Of a stretch of DNA of 64,000 nucleotides, positions 19,212 to 28,261 are shown piece by piece (the stretch's first letter is position 1; each line of letters starts with the position of its first letter). This DNA is from Pseudomonadota bacterium (GTDB taxonomy: Bacteria > Pseudomonadota > Alphaproteobacteria > Rhizobiales > Xanthobacteraceae): assembly GCA_018242205.1 (NCBI GenBank), contig JAFECJ010000001.1, positions 254,170-318,169 of the forward strand. Direction: 5' to 3'. The notes beneath the pieces were generated by a model, which was not told the origin of the DNA, searched no databases, and saw nothing but the letters and a program-made list of their open reading frames with translations. A program made the translations under genes and the position numbers.

Positions 19212-19563
19212 CCGCGGTCCGCGCTGTGGGCCCCACGCTCGGCTACAGGTGCCGCCGCGCGCATGGGAATGCTTCACCTGCCCGATCAATAGGCTAGCCA
19301 AGCCGCCGCGGTTCCTGCACACTTGCCGCAAGGACGAAGGCGGCACCGCGCGGCATGCAGCCGCCGCCAAAAAGACGATAAACGTCGAGCTTCGGGAGAA
19401 GCCGGCGGAAAAAACGTGGGGAGGTCAAATGCCGGCTCATCGCAGCCCATTTCGGCATGAACGGCGGCATGGCGCCCGGCTTGGCGCCCGGCTTGGCGCA
19501 AAGCCCGGCTGCCTTTGAGCACGCCACCGCGATGAACGACCGCCTCGGCCCGCCGGTTTTCCC
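19212..19563. other. intergenic region upstream of livH, with short tandem repeat
   Basis: 352 bases with no full-size gene. It holds two copies of GGCGCCCGGCTT at 19471-19494 plus a partial third, inside a short frame described separately. No clear sigma-70 promoter was found. Confidence 0.5.
19429..19518 (+). CDS. possible 29-residue leader peptide upstream of livH
   Basis: An ATG preceded by GGGGAGGTCAA, the best Shine-Dalgarno in this gap, opens 29 codons encoding an Arg/His/Gly-rich peptide (MPAHRSPFRHERRHG and then a LGAR-type repeat). It stops 45 bases before livH. It may be a translated leader or a remnant of a gene start; the codon run does not show the Ile/Leu/Val content expected of a branched-chain attenuator. 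Confidence 0.25.
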   Translation: MPAHRSPFRHERRHGARLGARLGAKPGCL

Positions 19564-20433
19564 ATGCAATTCGACCTGCTGATCAATGCGATCATCGCCG
19601 GCCTGATGCTCGGCGCTTTCTATGCCGCCGTCACGGCCGGCATTTCGATTTCGTTCGGCATGCTCGATATCGTGAATATCGCGCATCCGGGCTTCATCAT
19701 CCTCGGTTCCTACATCGCCTATATCGTCAACAGCCGGCTCGGCATCGATCCGATCGTGGTCGCCGTTCTCGCTCTGCCGGTGTTCTACGCGCTCGGCGCG
19801 CTGGTCTACGGCATCTATTTCCAGTCCTTCGAGAAGCGCGGCCAGGATTCGCTGCGCGGCCTCGCCTTCTTCTTCGGATTGCTGTTCGTCACCGAGGTAA
19901 TGCTGATCCTCGTCTTCGGCGTCGATTACCGCTCCGTCACCACGACTTATGTCGGCGGCAGCATCAATATCGGGCCGATGGAGTTCCCGCTGCGCATGCT
20001 GGTGCCGGCGGTCGTGTCGCTCGGCATGTTCGCCGCCCTGCAGCTTTATATGTCGCGCACTTTCATCGGCCGCGCAGTGATGGCGGTCTCGCAAGATCCG
20101 CAGGCGCTCGAATTGATGGCGGTGGACCCGACCCGCATCAAGCGCATCGCCTTCTCGCTCTCAATGGCGACCTGCGCCATGGCCGGCGCCTTCCTCATCG
20201 TCATCCAGCCGGTGCTGCCGTCCTCGGGCCGCGAATATATCGGCCGCGTTTTCGCCATCTGCGTGCTCGGCGGCTTGGGCAGCCTGCCCGGCACGCTGAT
20301 CGCCGCGCTGCTCATCGGTGTCATCGAAAGCATCGCCACGACCTTCTACGGTCCATCCTGGGCGCCGGCGGTATCGTTCGGCCTGTTGCTGCTCACCCTG
20401 GCCGTACGGCCTTCCGGACTTCTGGGACGCTGA
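19564..20433 (+). CDS. livH: Liv-type ABC transporter permease LivH
   Basis: A 289-residue inner-membrane permease of the hydrophobic amino acid (HAAT) ABC family. It has about eight helices, starting LINAIIAGLMLGAFYAAVTAG, and the family motifs DIVNIAHPGFIILGSY, AVSQDPQALELMAVDP (EAA-like loop) and VLGGLGSLPGT. It forms the translocation pore with LivM. First gene of livHMGF; its stop is directly followed by the livM ATG. Confidence 0.93.
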   Translation: MQFDLLINAIIAGLMLGAFYAAVTAGISISFGMLDIVNIAHPGFIILGSYIAYIVNSRLGIDPIVVAVLALPVFYALGALVYGIYFQSFEKRGQDSLRGLAFFFGLLFVTEVMLILVFGVDYRSVTTTYVGGSINIGPMEFPLRMLVPAVVSLGMFAALQLYMSRTFIGRAVMAVSQDPQALELMAVDPTRIKRIAFSLSMATCAMAGAFLIVIQPVLPSSGREYIGRVFAICVLGGLGSLPGTLIAALLIGVIESIATTFYGPSWAPAVSFGLLLLTLAVRPSGLLGR

Positions 20434-21438
20434 ATGCGCACGCCTCTGTTCACGCTCATCCTGTCGGCGATCGCGGCGGCGCTCTATCTGTCGTTCCGCT
20501 TCATCGACAACGACTACCTGTTCTTCGCCGGCTACGTCGTACTGCAATATGTCGTCATCGCCACCGCCTGGAACGTTCTTGGCGGCTATTGCGGCTATGT
20601 GAATTTCGGCAGCGCCGGCTTCTTCGCCATCGGCGTCTATTCGACGATCTTCTTTTACAATATCGGCCAGTCGCCCGGCGACGTGTTCCCGGAATTCCTG
20701 CTGGGGCCGATGCAGTGGATCTTCCCCTTGCCGCTGCCGGTGCTGATCCTGCTCGGCGGCGTCTTTGCCGGACTGGTCGGTCTCGGCATGGGCTACCTCA
20801 CCTTGCGGCTGCGCGGCGTGTTCTTCGCCATCGCCACCTTGGCGCTCGCCGTCGTGCTGGAAACGTTCATCGTCAACTGGCCCTTCGTCGGCGGCTCGCG
20901 CGGCGCCTACGTCATTCCGCCGGAGAAGATCGCCGTGTTCGGGACCTTCATCCAGTACCTGTTCGTGCTGATGCTGATCCTGGCGGTCGGTTCGCTCGTC
21001 GCCGCCCGGCTGGTCGAGCGCTCGCGGCTCGGTGTCGGTTTCGCCACCATCCGCGACGACGAACTGGCGGCGGAAGCCTCGGGCGTTCCGACTTTGCGTC
21101 TTAAGCTCGTTGCCACGGTGCTCTCCGGCGCGTTGTTCGGCATGGCCGGCGCGCCCTTCCCGTTCTACATCGGCTATGTCGAGCCCGGCTCGGCGTTCAA
21201 CCTGTCTTATGCGGTGAACGCCATCGCCATGCCGATGATCGGCGGCACCACGTCCTGGATCGGGCCGATGGTCGGCGCTCTGATCCTGTCGACGCTGCAG
21301 CAAGTCGTCACCGTGACCATCTCGTCGGCGGTCAATCTCCTGATCACCGGTCTGCTGCTGATCGGCTTCGTCATCCTGGCGCCGAACGGCCTGGTCGGCC
21401 TATGGCAGGGCTGGACGGCGCGGAGGAACAAGTCATGA
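20434..21438 (+). CDS. livM: Liv-type ABC transporter permease LivM
   Basis: A 334-residue permease partner of LivH, with about nine helices and the family motifs WNVLGGYCGYVNFGSAGFFAIG, LRGVFFAIATLALAVVLE and FATIRDDELAAEASGV (EAA loop). The last is the coupling segment for the ATPases. It begins immediately after the livH stop and overlaps livG by four bases (ATGA). Confidence 0.93.
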   Translation: MRTPLFTLILSAIAAALYLSFRFIDNDYLFFAGYVVLQYVVIATAWNVLGGYCGYVNFGSAGFFAIGVYSTIFFYNIGQSPGDVFPEFLLGPMQWIFPLPLPVLILLGGVFAGLVGLGMGYLTLRLRGVFFAIATLALAVVLETFIVNWPFVGGSRGAYVIPPEKIAVFGTFIQYLFVLMLILAVGSLVAARLVERSRLGVGFATIRDDELAAEASGVPTLRLKLVATVLSGALFGMAGAPFPFYIGYVEPGSAFNLSYAVNAIAMPMIGGTTSWIGPMVGALILSTLQQVVTVTISSAVNLLITGLLLIGFVILAPNGLVGLWQGWTARRNKS

Positions 21439-22217
21439 GCCAGATCATGGGCGAACCCGTGACCGAAACGTTCGACGATGTGGCCGAACCGCTGCTCGCC
21501 ATCGATCAACTCGGCAAGCGTTTCGGCGGTTTCGTCGCGCTCGACACGGTCGATCTTTCGGTGCCGGCCGGCCAGCGCCTCGGGCTGATCGGACCCAACG
21601 GCTCGGGCAAGAGCACGCTGGTCAACTGCATCAGCGGCACGCTGCAGAACGAAACCGGCAGCGTCATGTTCGGCGGCCGGCGCGTCGACGGCCTGCCGGC
21701 GCACCAGCGCGCCCGCCTCGGTCTGGCCCGCAGTTTCCAGTTACCGCGGCCGTTCCGCAGCATGACGGTGGCCGAGAACATCCGCGTGCCGCTCATCTAC
21801 ACCGTCGGCGCACGCCACGGCGTCCACCTGACATCGAGCGAGCTCGAAGACCGCTGCCTCGAGGTGCTGAGCCTGGTGGCCCTGCAGGACAAGGCGAAGA
21901 AGAGCCCGCTCGACCTGACCCAGGTCGAGATGCGCAAGCTCGAACTCGCCCGCGCCATGGCGGCGGAACCGAAGCTGCTGATCGCCGACGAATCGATGGC
22001 CGGCCTGTCGCATTCCGAGGTCGAGGACATCGTCGCGCTGCTGATCCGCATGAACCAGCGCGGCGTCACCATCATCATGATCGAGCACATCATGCGCGCG
22101 GTGATGGCGTTCTCGCAGCGCCTCGTCGTGCTCGTCTCCGGCCGCAAGATCGCCGACGGCGCACCGGACGAGGTGATCAAGGACAAGGACGTGGTGGGAG
22201 CCTACCTTGGCACCTGA
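21435..22217 (+). CDS. livG: Liv-type ABC transporter ATPase LivG
   Basis: A 260-residue ATPase: Walker A GPNGSGKS, Q-loop region RSFQLPRPF, degenerate signature LDLTQVEMRKLELARAM where LSGGQ would be expected, Walker B KLLIADE and the switch His in IIMIEHIM. The signature motif reading L-T-Q-V-E departs from the usual S-x-G-x-Q of LivG. Start at 21435 has CGGAGGAACA upstream and overlaps livM (ATGA). Confidence 0.92.
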   Translation: MSQIMGEPVTETFDDVAEPLLAIDQLGKRFGGFVALDTVDLSVPAGQRLGLIGPNGSGKSTLVNCISGTLQNETGSVMFGGRRVDGLPAHQRARLGLARSFQLPRPFRSMTVAENIRVPLIYTVGARHGVHLTSSELEDRCLEVLSLVALQDKAKKSPLDLTQVEMRKLELARAMAAEPKLLIADESMAGLSHSEVEDIVALLIRMNQRGVTIIMIEHIMRAVMAFSQRLVVLVSGRKIADGAPDEVIKDKDVVGAYLGT

Positions 22218-22971
22218 ATTGGCACCCAATCCGGCGCGCGACGCCAACAGCATCGCGGTCGAGGGCATCGATGCCGGCTACGGCCTGGTGCGTGTGCTCG
22301 AAGACGTGTCGCTCAAGGTCGACTCCGGCGAAACCGTGGCGCTGCTCGGCACCAACGGCAACGGCAAAAGCACCTTGATGAAGTGCATCATGGGCTGGGT
22401 ACGGCCGTCGAAAGGCAGCATCGTCGCCGAGATCGACGGCGAGCGACACGACCTCACCCGGCTGTCGACCGTCCAGATCGTCGATCTCGGCATCGCCTTG
22501 GTGCCGGAAGGCCGCCGCCTGTTCCCGCGCCAGACGGTGGAAGAAAACCTGCTGCTCGGGGCCAGCCGTCCCAAGGCGCGGGCGCACATCAAAACCAATC
22601 TCGACTTCTGCTTCGAGACATTCCCGCGGCTCGCCGAGCGCCGGCATCAACAGGCCGGCTCGATGTCCGGCGGCGAGCAGCAGATGCTGGCGCTGGCGCG
22701 CGCGCTGATGACCAATCCGCGCATTCTGCTGGTCGACGAGCCGTCGGTCGGCCTGTCGCCGCTCCTGGTCGGCCGCACCATCGACGCCATCAAGACGCTG
22801 AAGGAGCACTTCAAGCTGACCGTGCTGATGGCCGAGCAGAACTTCACTCAGGCGCTGCGCATCGCCGACCGCGGCTACGTCATCGTCCACGGCCGCATCG
22901 AGTTCGAGGGCAACTCGGCCGACGAACTCAACAACAATGACCTGATCCGGCAGTTTTATCTGGGGGTGTAA
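22207..22971 (+). CDS. livF: Liv-type ABC transporter ATPase LivF
   Basis: A 254-residue ATPase with Walker A GTNGNGKS, VPEGRRLFPRQTVEENLLLGA typical of LivF, signature MSGGEQQMLALARAL and Walker B ILLVDEPSVGLSP. It powers uptake together with LivG. The start appears to be TTG, overlapping livG by 11 bases; no better ATG fits before the conserved start of the domain. Confidence 0.92.
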   Translation: MAPELAPNPARDANSIAVEGIDAGYGLVRVLEDVSLKVDSGETVALLGTNGNGKSTLMKCIMGWVRPSKGSIVAEIDGERHDLTRLSTVQIVDLGIALVPEGRRLFPRQTVEENLLLGASRPKARAHIKTNLDFCFETFPRLAERRHQQAGSMSGGEQQMLALARALMTNPRILLVDEPSVGLSPLLVGRTIDAIKTLKEHFKLTVLMAEQNFTQALRIADRGYVIVHGRIEFEGNSADELNNNDLIRQFYLGV

Positions 22972-22980
22972 GGTGCTCTT

Positions 22981-23033
22981 ACCCTCCCCCGCCAGGCGGA
23001 GGGTCGGCGGACGAAGTCCGCCGGTTTGGGTGA
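22981..23033 (-). repeat. family A-like palindromic repeat after livF
   Basis: CCCTCCCCCGCC-AGGCGGAGGGT is followed by GGCGGAC-GAA-GTCCGCC and TTTGGGTG. On the minus strand the order CACCC, GGCGGAC hairpin, ACCCTCC, GGGGGAGGGT mirrors the family A layout at 7901-7953. Confidence 0.6.
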
Positions 23034-23058
23034 CGCGACCGCCAGCCACACATCCTCC

Positions 23059-23087
23059 GTCATGGCCGGGCTTGTGCCGGGCATGAC
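23059..23087. repeat. short palindrome, 29 bases
   Basis: GTCATGGCCGGGC and GCCGGGCATGAC pair around a short loop. The form GTCAT-N-GCCGGGC is a common dispersed Rhizobiales intergenic palindrome (from memory). It lies between livF and the terminator of livK. Confidence 0.6.
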
Positions 23088-23113
23088 GAAGAGCAATTGG
23101 TTAGATAGAGGCC

Positions 23114-23146
23114 AAAAAAAACGCCGCGGATTTCTCCGCGGCGTTT
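23114..23146 (-). terminator. terminator between convergent livF and livK
   Basis: CGCCGCGGA-TTTC-TCCGCGGCG is a perfect 9-bp stem. On the minus strand it is followed by TTTTTTTT, on the plus strand by only TTTT, so it mainly ends livK transcription and perhaps also livHMGF. Confidence 0.85.
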
Positions 23147-23170
23147 TGCGTTCGCGTCGCTACGACCGAC

Positions 23171-24457
23171 TTACTTCGTCATTGCCTTGTCGTAGGGATA
23201 GATCAGCTTGCCGGTTTCCAGGCTCGGCGGGTCGATCACGGTCTGGTAGCTCATGCCGCGCCAGGTATCGAGGTTGGCCGCATCGGTGATGCCGTGATAT
23301 TGCACGGTCATCATGCGGTCCTCCGCCCATTCGCCCTTGTTGCCGAACTTGATCGGACCCATCACGGTCTTGACGGTCGCCTTTTTCAGATAATCGGCGA
23401 TCTTGGTGTCGTCGAGGCTCTTCGAACCGGCGATGCCGGCACCGAGCACCTGCATCTGCGCGTAGCCCCAGCCGCCGAGATAGTAGCCGAGCGGATCGAC
23501 GCCCGCGGCCCCGGCCTTGGACTGGTACTCCTTGAAGAAGGCCTCGGTGCCTTCATACATCTGCTTCTTGTCCGGCACCCAGGTCTCGTAATTGACGATG
23601 CCGTTGAGCTTGCTCTTCAGCTTGTCCTTGAACACCGTCGCCTGCAGGCCGACCATCGCGCCGCCCATCATCTTCGGCGCCAAGCCGACTTCGTGCGCCG
23701 CCAGAACCATGCCGATGGAGTCGAGCGGGTAGGAGCAGATCATCACCAGGTCGGGGTTCTCCGCTTTCACCGCGCGCACGATCGGCGCAAAGTCGGTCGT
23801 CTTCGGCGGCGGCGGATAGGCCTTGTCGTAGACGATCTTGAGGCCGAGCTTCTTGGCCGTGGCGCGCGCACCCTCGCAGGCGTTCTGCGAGAATTCGGCG
23901 TCGGCATAGGTCAGCGCGATGGTTTGCGGCTTCGGCGACTGCTTCATCGCCGCGTTGAAATAGCCTTCGGTGAACGATCCCTTGGTGTTCTGGCCGGTCG
24001 GGATGACGGCGAAATACTTGCCGTATTTGAACTTGTCGTTGATATCGAGACCGAACAGGCTGACGAAGACCTTGCCCTTGCGGATCACCACCGGCATCGC
24101 CGGCGCGATCTGGTTCGAGGCATAGCCCGAGACCACGAGATCGACCTTATCGACGTCGAGCAGCTTGGTGTAGATGCCGGGCACTTCGGAAGCCTGGCTC
24201 TTGTCGTCGTAATATTTCAGCTCGACCTTCTTGCCGAGCAGACCGCCCGCTTTATTCACCTGGTCGGCCCAGATCTCCATGCCGAGCAGCGCCTGCTTGC
24301 CGTTCGGCGCCAGGAAGCCGGTGAGCGATTGCGAGAAGCCGATCTTGATGGTGTCCTGCGCGCTGGCTTGCGGCGCGCCGAACGTGGCCACCGCCGCGAG
24401 CGTCAGGCCTACGCCCGCGAACAAAGCAAGCTTCCGCGATTTGAGCTTTTCGAGCAT
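23171..24457 (-). CDS. livK: Liv-type ABC substrate-binding protein
   Basis: A 428-residue periplasmic binding protein of the Leu/Ile/Val (peripla_BP_6) type. The signal peptide runs to about ASAQ, then DTIKIGFSQSLTGFLAPNGKQ is the family start. Length and the later YAQMQVLGAGI segment fit. It faces livHMGF rather than lying in the same operon, but is the only binding protein next to those permeases and ATPases. The ligand need not be a branched-chain amino acid; this family also takes up urea, amides and aromatic acids. The start at 24457 has GGGAGG 7 bases upstream. Confidence 0.88.
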   Translation of the reverse strand: MLEKLKSRKLALFAGVGLTLAAVATFGAPQASAQDTIKIGFSQSLTGFLAPNGKQALLGMEIWADQVNKAGGLLGKKVELKYYDDKSQASEVPGIYTKLLDVDKVDLVVSGYASNQIAPAMPVVIRKGKVFVSLFGLDINDKFKYGKYFAVIPTGQNTKGSFTEGYFNAAMKQSPKPQTIALTYADAEFSQNACEGARATAKKLGLKIVYDKAYPPPPKTTDFAPIVRAVKAENPDLVMICSYPLDSIGMVLAAHEVGLAPKMMGGAMVGLQATVFKDKLKSKLNGIVNYETWVPDKKQMYEGTEAFFKEYQSKAGAAGVDPLGYYLGGWGYAQMQVLGAGIAGSKSLDDTKIADYLKKATVKTVMGPIKFGNKGEWAEDRMMTVQYHGITDAANLDTWRGMSYQTVIDPPSLETGKLIYPYDKAMTK

Positions 24458-24673
24458 CCAGTCCCTCCCAAGTGTTTTCATTTTATTCGGTGGATCAATC
24501 ATGCCAGCGACCGGCGCAACGGTCCACTATGGTTTGATGTCGGACATGCGTGCATGCAGTGGGCCGGTGCCCGCAGGCGCAATTGTTGCAGTGCACGGTG
24601 CCGCGCCGGTTGCCGCCGGCGGCGGCGTCCTTGATGATGGCGGGCGGCTCGCCAGCACGGAGTTCTTGTCCAC

Positions 24674-25447
24674 ATGTCACGTCAGGTCATCGATATTTCA
24701 GTGCCGCTCGAAAACGACGTGGCGGCCGACCCACCGGGTTACGGGCCGACGATCGATTATCTCGACCATCAGGCGACCGCCGCCGACATTCTCAAATTCT
24801 TCCCCGGACTAAAGAAGGAAGACCTGCCGGATGGCGAAGGCTGGGGCTTCGAATGGGTCAGGCTGTCGACGCACTGCACGACGCATCTCGACGCGCCCTA
24901 TCATTTCGCCTCGACCATGAGCCGCGGCCAGCGCGCGCTGACGATCGACGAAGTGCCGCTCGACTGGTGCTTCCAGCCGGGCGTCAAGCTCGACTTCCGC
25001 CATTTTGCCGACGGCTATGTCGCCACCGCCGCCGACGTCGAGGCCGAACTCATGCGCATCGGTCATGAACTGTCGCCGCTCGACATCGTGGTCGTGAACA
25101 CCTCGGCGGGCGCGGCCTACGGCCAGCCGGACTACGTCATGAAGGGTTGCGGCATGGGCCGCGAGGCCACGCTCTATCTGCTCGAGCGCGGCGTTCGCGT
25201 CACCGGAACGGACGGCTGGAGCTGGGACGCGCCCTTCATCTTTACGATGAAGAAATATGCCGAAACGCACGACGCCTCGATCATCTGGGAGGGCCATCGC
25301 GCCGGCCGCGAGATCGGCTATTGCCACATCGAGAAGCTGCACAATCTGGAGAGCCTACCGGCGACCGGTTTCACGGTGAGTTGCTTCCCGGTCAAGGTGC
25401 GCGGCGGTTCGGCCGGCTGGACGCGGGCCGTGGCGATCATCGACTGA
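24674..25447 (+). CDS. cyclase family (kynurenine-formamidase-like) metallohydrolase
   Basis: A 257-residue cyclase-fold protein starting [15 protein letters not shown]. The metal site motif [11 protein letters not shown] at about residues 66-76 corresponds to the HxGTHxDxPxH motif of bacterial kynurenine formamidase and related cyclases. Products of this family hydrolyse formamides or lactam-like amides. It is followed 27 bases later by an M20 amidohydrolase, which suggests sequential ring opening and deamidation of an imported N-heterocycle or amide (inference). Confidence 0.85.
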   Translation: MSRQVIDISVPLENDVAADPPGYGPTIDYLDHQATAADILKFFPGLKKEDLPDGEGWGFEWVRLSTHCTTHLDAPYHFASTMSRGQRALTIDEVPLDWCFQPGVKLDFRHFADGYVATAADVEAELMRIGHELSPLDIVVVNTSAGAAYGQPDYVMKGCGMGREATLYLLERGVRVTGTDGWSWDAPFIFTMKKYAETHDASIIWEGHRAGREIGYCHIEKLHNLESLPATGFTVSCFPVKVRGGSAGWTRAVAIID

Positions 25448-25474
25448 AGTGCAGCTGCGTCCTAGAATGCCGCG

Positions 25475-26737
25475 ATGAGCAAGCCAGCCGCGACCAACCT
25501 CCGCATCGACCCCGAACGCCTCTGGGGCGACCTGATGGAAACCGCCAAAATCGGTGGCACCGCGAAAGGCGGCATCTGCCGCCTCACCCTTACCGATCTC
25601 GACCGTCAGGTCCGCGACTGGTTCAAGGCCGCCGCCGAGAGCCTCGGCTGCACCGTCACCATCGACGACATGGGCGCGATGTTTGCCCGCCGCCCCGGCC
25701 AGCGCAACGACATCCCACCGATCGCCATGGGCAGCCATCTCGACACCCAGCCGACGGGCGGCAAGTTCGACGGCGCGCTCGGTGTCCTCGCCGCACTCGA
25801 GGCACTGCGCACCCTGCACCGCGCCGGCTACGAGACCTTCGCGCCGATCGAGGTGGTCAACTGGACCAACGAGGAAGGCTCGCGCTTCACCCCGGCGATG
25901 ATCGCCTCCGGGGTGTTCGGCGGCGCCTTCGATCGCGATTGGGCCATGGCGCGCACCGACCGCGCCGGAGTCTCCTTCGCCGATGCGCTCGACGGCATCG
26001 GCTATCGCGGCCCGCAGCGTTGCGGCGAACATCCGTTGTCGGCGTTCTTCGAGGTGCATATCGAGCAAGGCCCCAACCTGGAGGCCGAGAACAAGGACAT
26101 CGGCGTCGTCACCGGCATCCAGGCAATCCGCTGGTACGAGGCGACGTTCGTGGGCCAGGACAGCCATGCCGGCACCACGCCGATGCACCGGCGGCACGAT
26201 GCCCTGCTCGGCGCCTCGCGGCTGGTGCAGGCGATCAACGCCGCCGCGCTCAATCATCCGGGCGCGGTCGGCACCTGCGGCCTGCTCGAAGTCAAACCGG
26301 GTTCGCCCAACGTCATCCCGGGCGAGGTATTCATGACCATCGACCTGCGCGATCCGCGCGAGGGCGCGCTCGATCAGATGGCGCAAGAGATCGCCGCGGA
26401 AGCCGAGGCCATCGGCGACGAACTCGGCCTGCAGATCGCGCTCAAGAACATCCTCACCCAGCCCGCGGTGCATTTCGATCCGTCATGCATCGCCTCGGTG
26501 CGCGCGGCCGCCGCAGCCTCGGGCTTTTCGACCAAGGACCTGATGTCCGGCGCCGGACATGATTCGGCCTATGTGGCCCGCGTGGCGCCGACCACCATGA
26601 TCTTCGTGCCGTGCAAGGACGGCATCAGCCACAACGAAATCGAGTACTCAAGCAAAGAGCAATGTGCCGCCGGCGCGCAGGTGCTGCTGCAGGCCGTGCT
26701 CGACTACGACCGCAAGCTGGCTGAGACGTCTCGATAG
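25475..26737 (+). CDS. M20 family Zn-dependent N-carbamoyl / ureido amidohydrolase
   Basis: A 420-residue M20/M40 amidase of the group containing N-carbamoyl-L-amino-acid hydrolase, allantoate amidohydrolase and beta-ureidopropionase. Metal and catalytic motifs are GSHLDTQPTGGKFDGALG, WTNEEGSRF and EVHIEQGPNLE, with the lid/dimer domain in the middle (GQDSHAGTTPM) and SGAGHDSAY near the end. The product would hydrolyse a carbamoyl or ureido group, releasing CO2 and ammonia or an amine. It lies beside the cyclase and the Liv transporter, so catabolism of an imported nitrogen compound is plausible. Confidence 0.88.
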   Translation: MSKPAATNLRIDPERLWGDLMETAKIGGTAKGGICRLTLTDLDRQVRDWFKAAAESLGCTVTIDDMGAMFARRPGQRNDIPPIAMGSHLDTQPTGGKFDGALGVLAALEALRTLHRAGYETFAPIEVVNWTNEEGSRFTPAMIASGVFGGAFDRDWAMARTDRAGVSFADALDGIGYRGPQRCGEHPLSAFFEVHIEQGPNLEAENKDIGVVTGIQAIRWYEATFVGQDSHAGTTPMHRRHDALLGASRLVQAINAAALNHPGAVGTCGLLEVKPGSPNVIPGEVFMTIDLRDPREGALDQMAQEIAAEAEAIGDELGLQIALKNILTQPAVHFDPSCIASVRAAAAASGFSTKDLMSGAGHDSAYVARVAPTTMIFVPCKDGISHNEIEYSSKEQCAAGAQVLLQAVLDYDRKLAETSR

Positions 26738-26768
26738 ACGCTCGTCGCGCGGCGGCTAGGCATTCTCC

Positions 26769-26827
26769 GTTCATTCCCGCGCAAGCGGGAATCCAGATTG
26801 GGTCCCCGCCTGCGCGGGGACGAACGG
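26769..26827. repeat. palindromic repeat (family C), intergenic copy
   Basis: TTCATTCCCGC-GCAA-GCGGGAATCCAG is followed by GGTCCCCGC-CTGC-GCGGGGACGAAC. It has the same two-hairpin layout as the in-frame insert in dnaE2 (10749-10828). Confidence 0.8.
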
Positions 26828-26840
26828 CACACGGACAAGA

Positions 26841-27443
26841 CTACATCGCTTCCTTGCGGGCGTGCAGCGCCATGGCGATCAGGGCCACGCCGCCGAACAC
26901 CATGTTGATGCCGACCAGCAGGCCCAGCGCCCAGACCGCGGTCGACGGCAACCCGGTCAGCAGCATCACCGCCAGCACCAGATCGACGATGCCGCTCGCC
27001 AGCATCCAGCCCCACTGGCCGGACAATTCGCGACGGTGATCGAGCGCGAAGAAGATCGAGGCGATGCCCTCGATGATGAAGAAGGCGATCAGCACCAAGG
27101 TCAGCGACAGCGCCCCGGCGATCGGCTGCGCCAGGAGCCAGCCGCCGGCGAGGATGCCGAGCGCCGCCGAGATCAGCGCCCACCAGAAGCCCGGCGCGTT
27201 GCGCATCCAGAAGGTCGTGATCAGACCGATCACGCCGCTGATCAGGAACAGCCAGCCGAACAGGATGGTCACCGCCAAGGTGGCCAGCGGCGGAATCAGG
27301 ATGGCGATGGCGCCGAGGACGAGCAGCGCGATGCCCTCGGCCAGATAGAGCTTCCAGTGCTCATGGATGGCCTTGACCACCGCCCGCTCAATGGCGGCGG
27401 CATCGCTGGTTTCGGCTCGGGGCGGCGGCAGGTCGGTCGGCAT
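26841..27443 (-). CDS. hdeD: HdeD family membrane protein
   Basis: A 200-residue membrane protein with six hydrophobic helices in three related pairs, for example LAEGIALLVLGAIAILIPPLA and LFGWLFLISGVIGLITTFW. HdeD of E. coli is linked to acid resistance; homologues are widespread and often of unknown role. The start at 27443 has GGAG 7 bases upstream (inside the next in-frame ATG). It follows creA on the same strand with a 75-base gap. Confidence 0.86.
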   Translation of the reverse strand: MPTDLPPPRAETSDAAAIERAVVKAIHEHWKLYLAEGIALLVLGAIAILIPPLATLAVTILFGWLFLISGVIGLITTFWMRNAPGFWWALISAALGILAGGWLLAQPIAGALSLTLVLIAFFIIEGIASIFFALDHRRELSGQWGWMLASGIVDLVLAVMLLTGLPSTAVWALGLLVGINMVFGGVALIAMALHARKEAM

Positions 27444-27518
27444 GACGAACTCCATGACACGTGGTGGCGCTTCTGCGCGGCAAAAATAGCCCAATACCGG
27501 CGCGGAATACACCTTCGG

Positions 27519-28034
27519 CTATTTTTCCAGCCAATCCGCGCATTTGGCCACGTCGCCCTGCCCGCCCCACGGCATGATTGGCACAGTCGAGGTCGAATTC
27601 TTCGGCGAGCCCTCGATCAGCCTGTCGCTGTAGACCATGTACACCAGAACGTTGCGTTTCACGTCACAGCCACGGACAATCTGCATCTTCTTGAAGAACA
27701 GCGAGCGGCGCTGACGAAACACATCTTCGCCCTGCTCGAATTTGGCCTTGAAGCTGATCGGCCCGATCTGCCGGCAGGCCAGCGAAATGTCGGAGACTTC
27801 CTCGGCGACGCCGATCCAGCCCTTGAAGCCGCCGCGTTCCGGCACGGTGAAATGACAGGCGACGCCCTCGACCTCCGGGTCGTCGAGTCCATAGGTCGCC
27901 AGCTTGTCGTTCGGCGTCAGCCATTTGAACACGGTCGACTTTTTGAAGATCAGGTCGGGCTGATCGGCGGCCAGCGCGACGCCGCTGCCGACCGCGAGAA
28001 ACGCCGCGAGAACAATCTGGGCCAAACGAAACAA
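27519..28034 (-). CDS. creA: CreA family secreted protein
   Basis: A 171-residue protein with an N-terminal signal peptide ending around ALAAD, and the CreA family core: HFTVPERGGFKGWIGVAEE, DVSLACRQ-like cysteine motif, RRSLFFKKMQIVR and VYMVYSDRLIEGSPKNSTSTVPI. CreA is a conserved proteobacterial periplasmic protein without assigned biochemistry. Confidence 0.9.
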   Translation of the reverse strand: MFRLAQIVLAAFLAVGSGVALAADQPDLIFKKSTVFKWLTPNDKLATYGLDDPEVEGVACHFTVPERGGFKGWIGVAEEVSDISLACRQIGPISFKAKFEQGEDVFRQRRSLFFKKMQIVRGCDVKRNVLVYMVYSDRLIEGSPKNSTSTVPIMPWGGQGDVAKCADWLEK

Positions 28035-28261
28035 GGGTTCCTCCTACTGCCAGACGCCTGACGCGTAGATAGGATCGGCGAGCGCGTAGCGAAAGCTGCC
28101 GGTAGCCCGATCTCCGGCCTATTTTGATATTGTAGATTGCGTATTGTTGTTACGTTTTCGATTAACGAGCTCATAAAAGCGGCAGTGTATTCTATCAATA
28201 CGAACCGCAGTCGCGGCTGATTCACAAATCTTGTCGGCACCACCGACCGAGGCTTTTCGCC

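Noticed and set aside
19429..19518. Branched-chain amino acid attenuator
   Set aside because: The short frame before livH has hardly any Leu and no Ile or Val run, and no terminator/antiterminator pair is visible.
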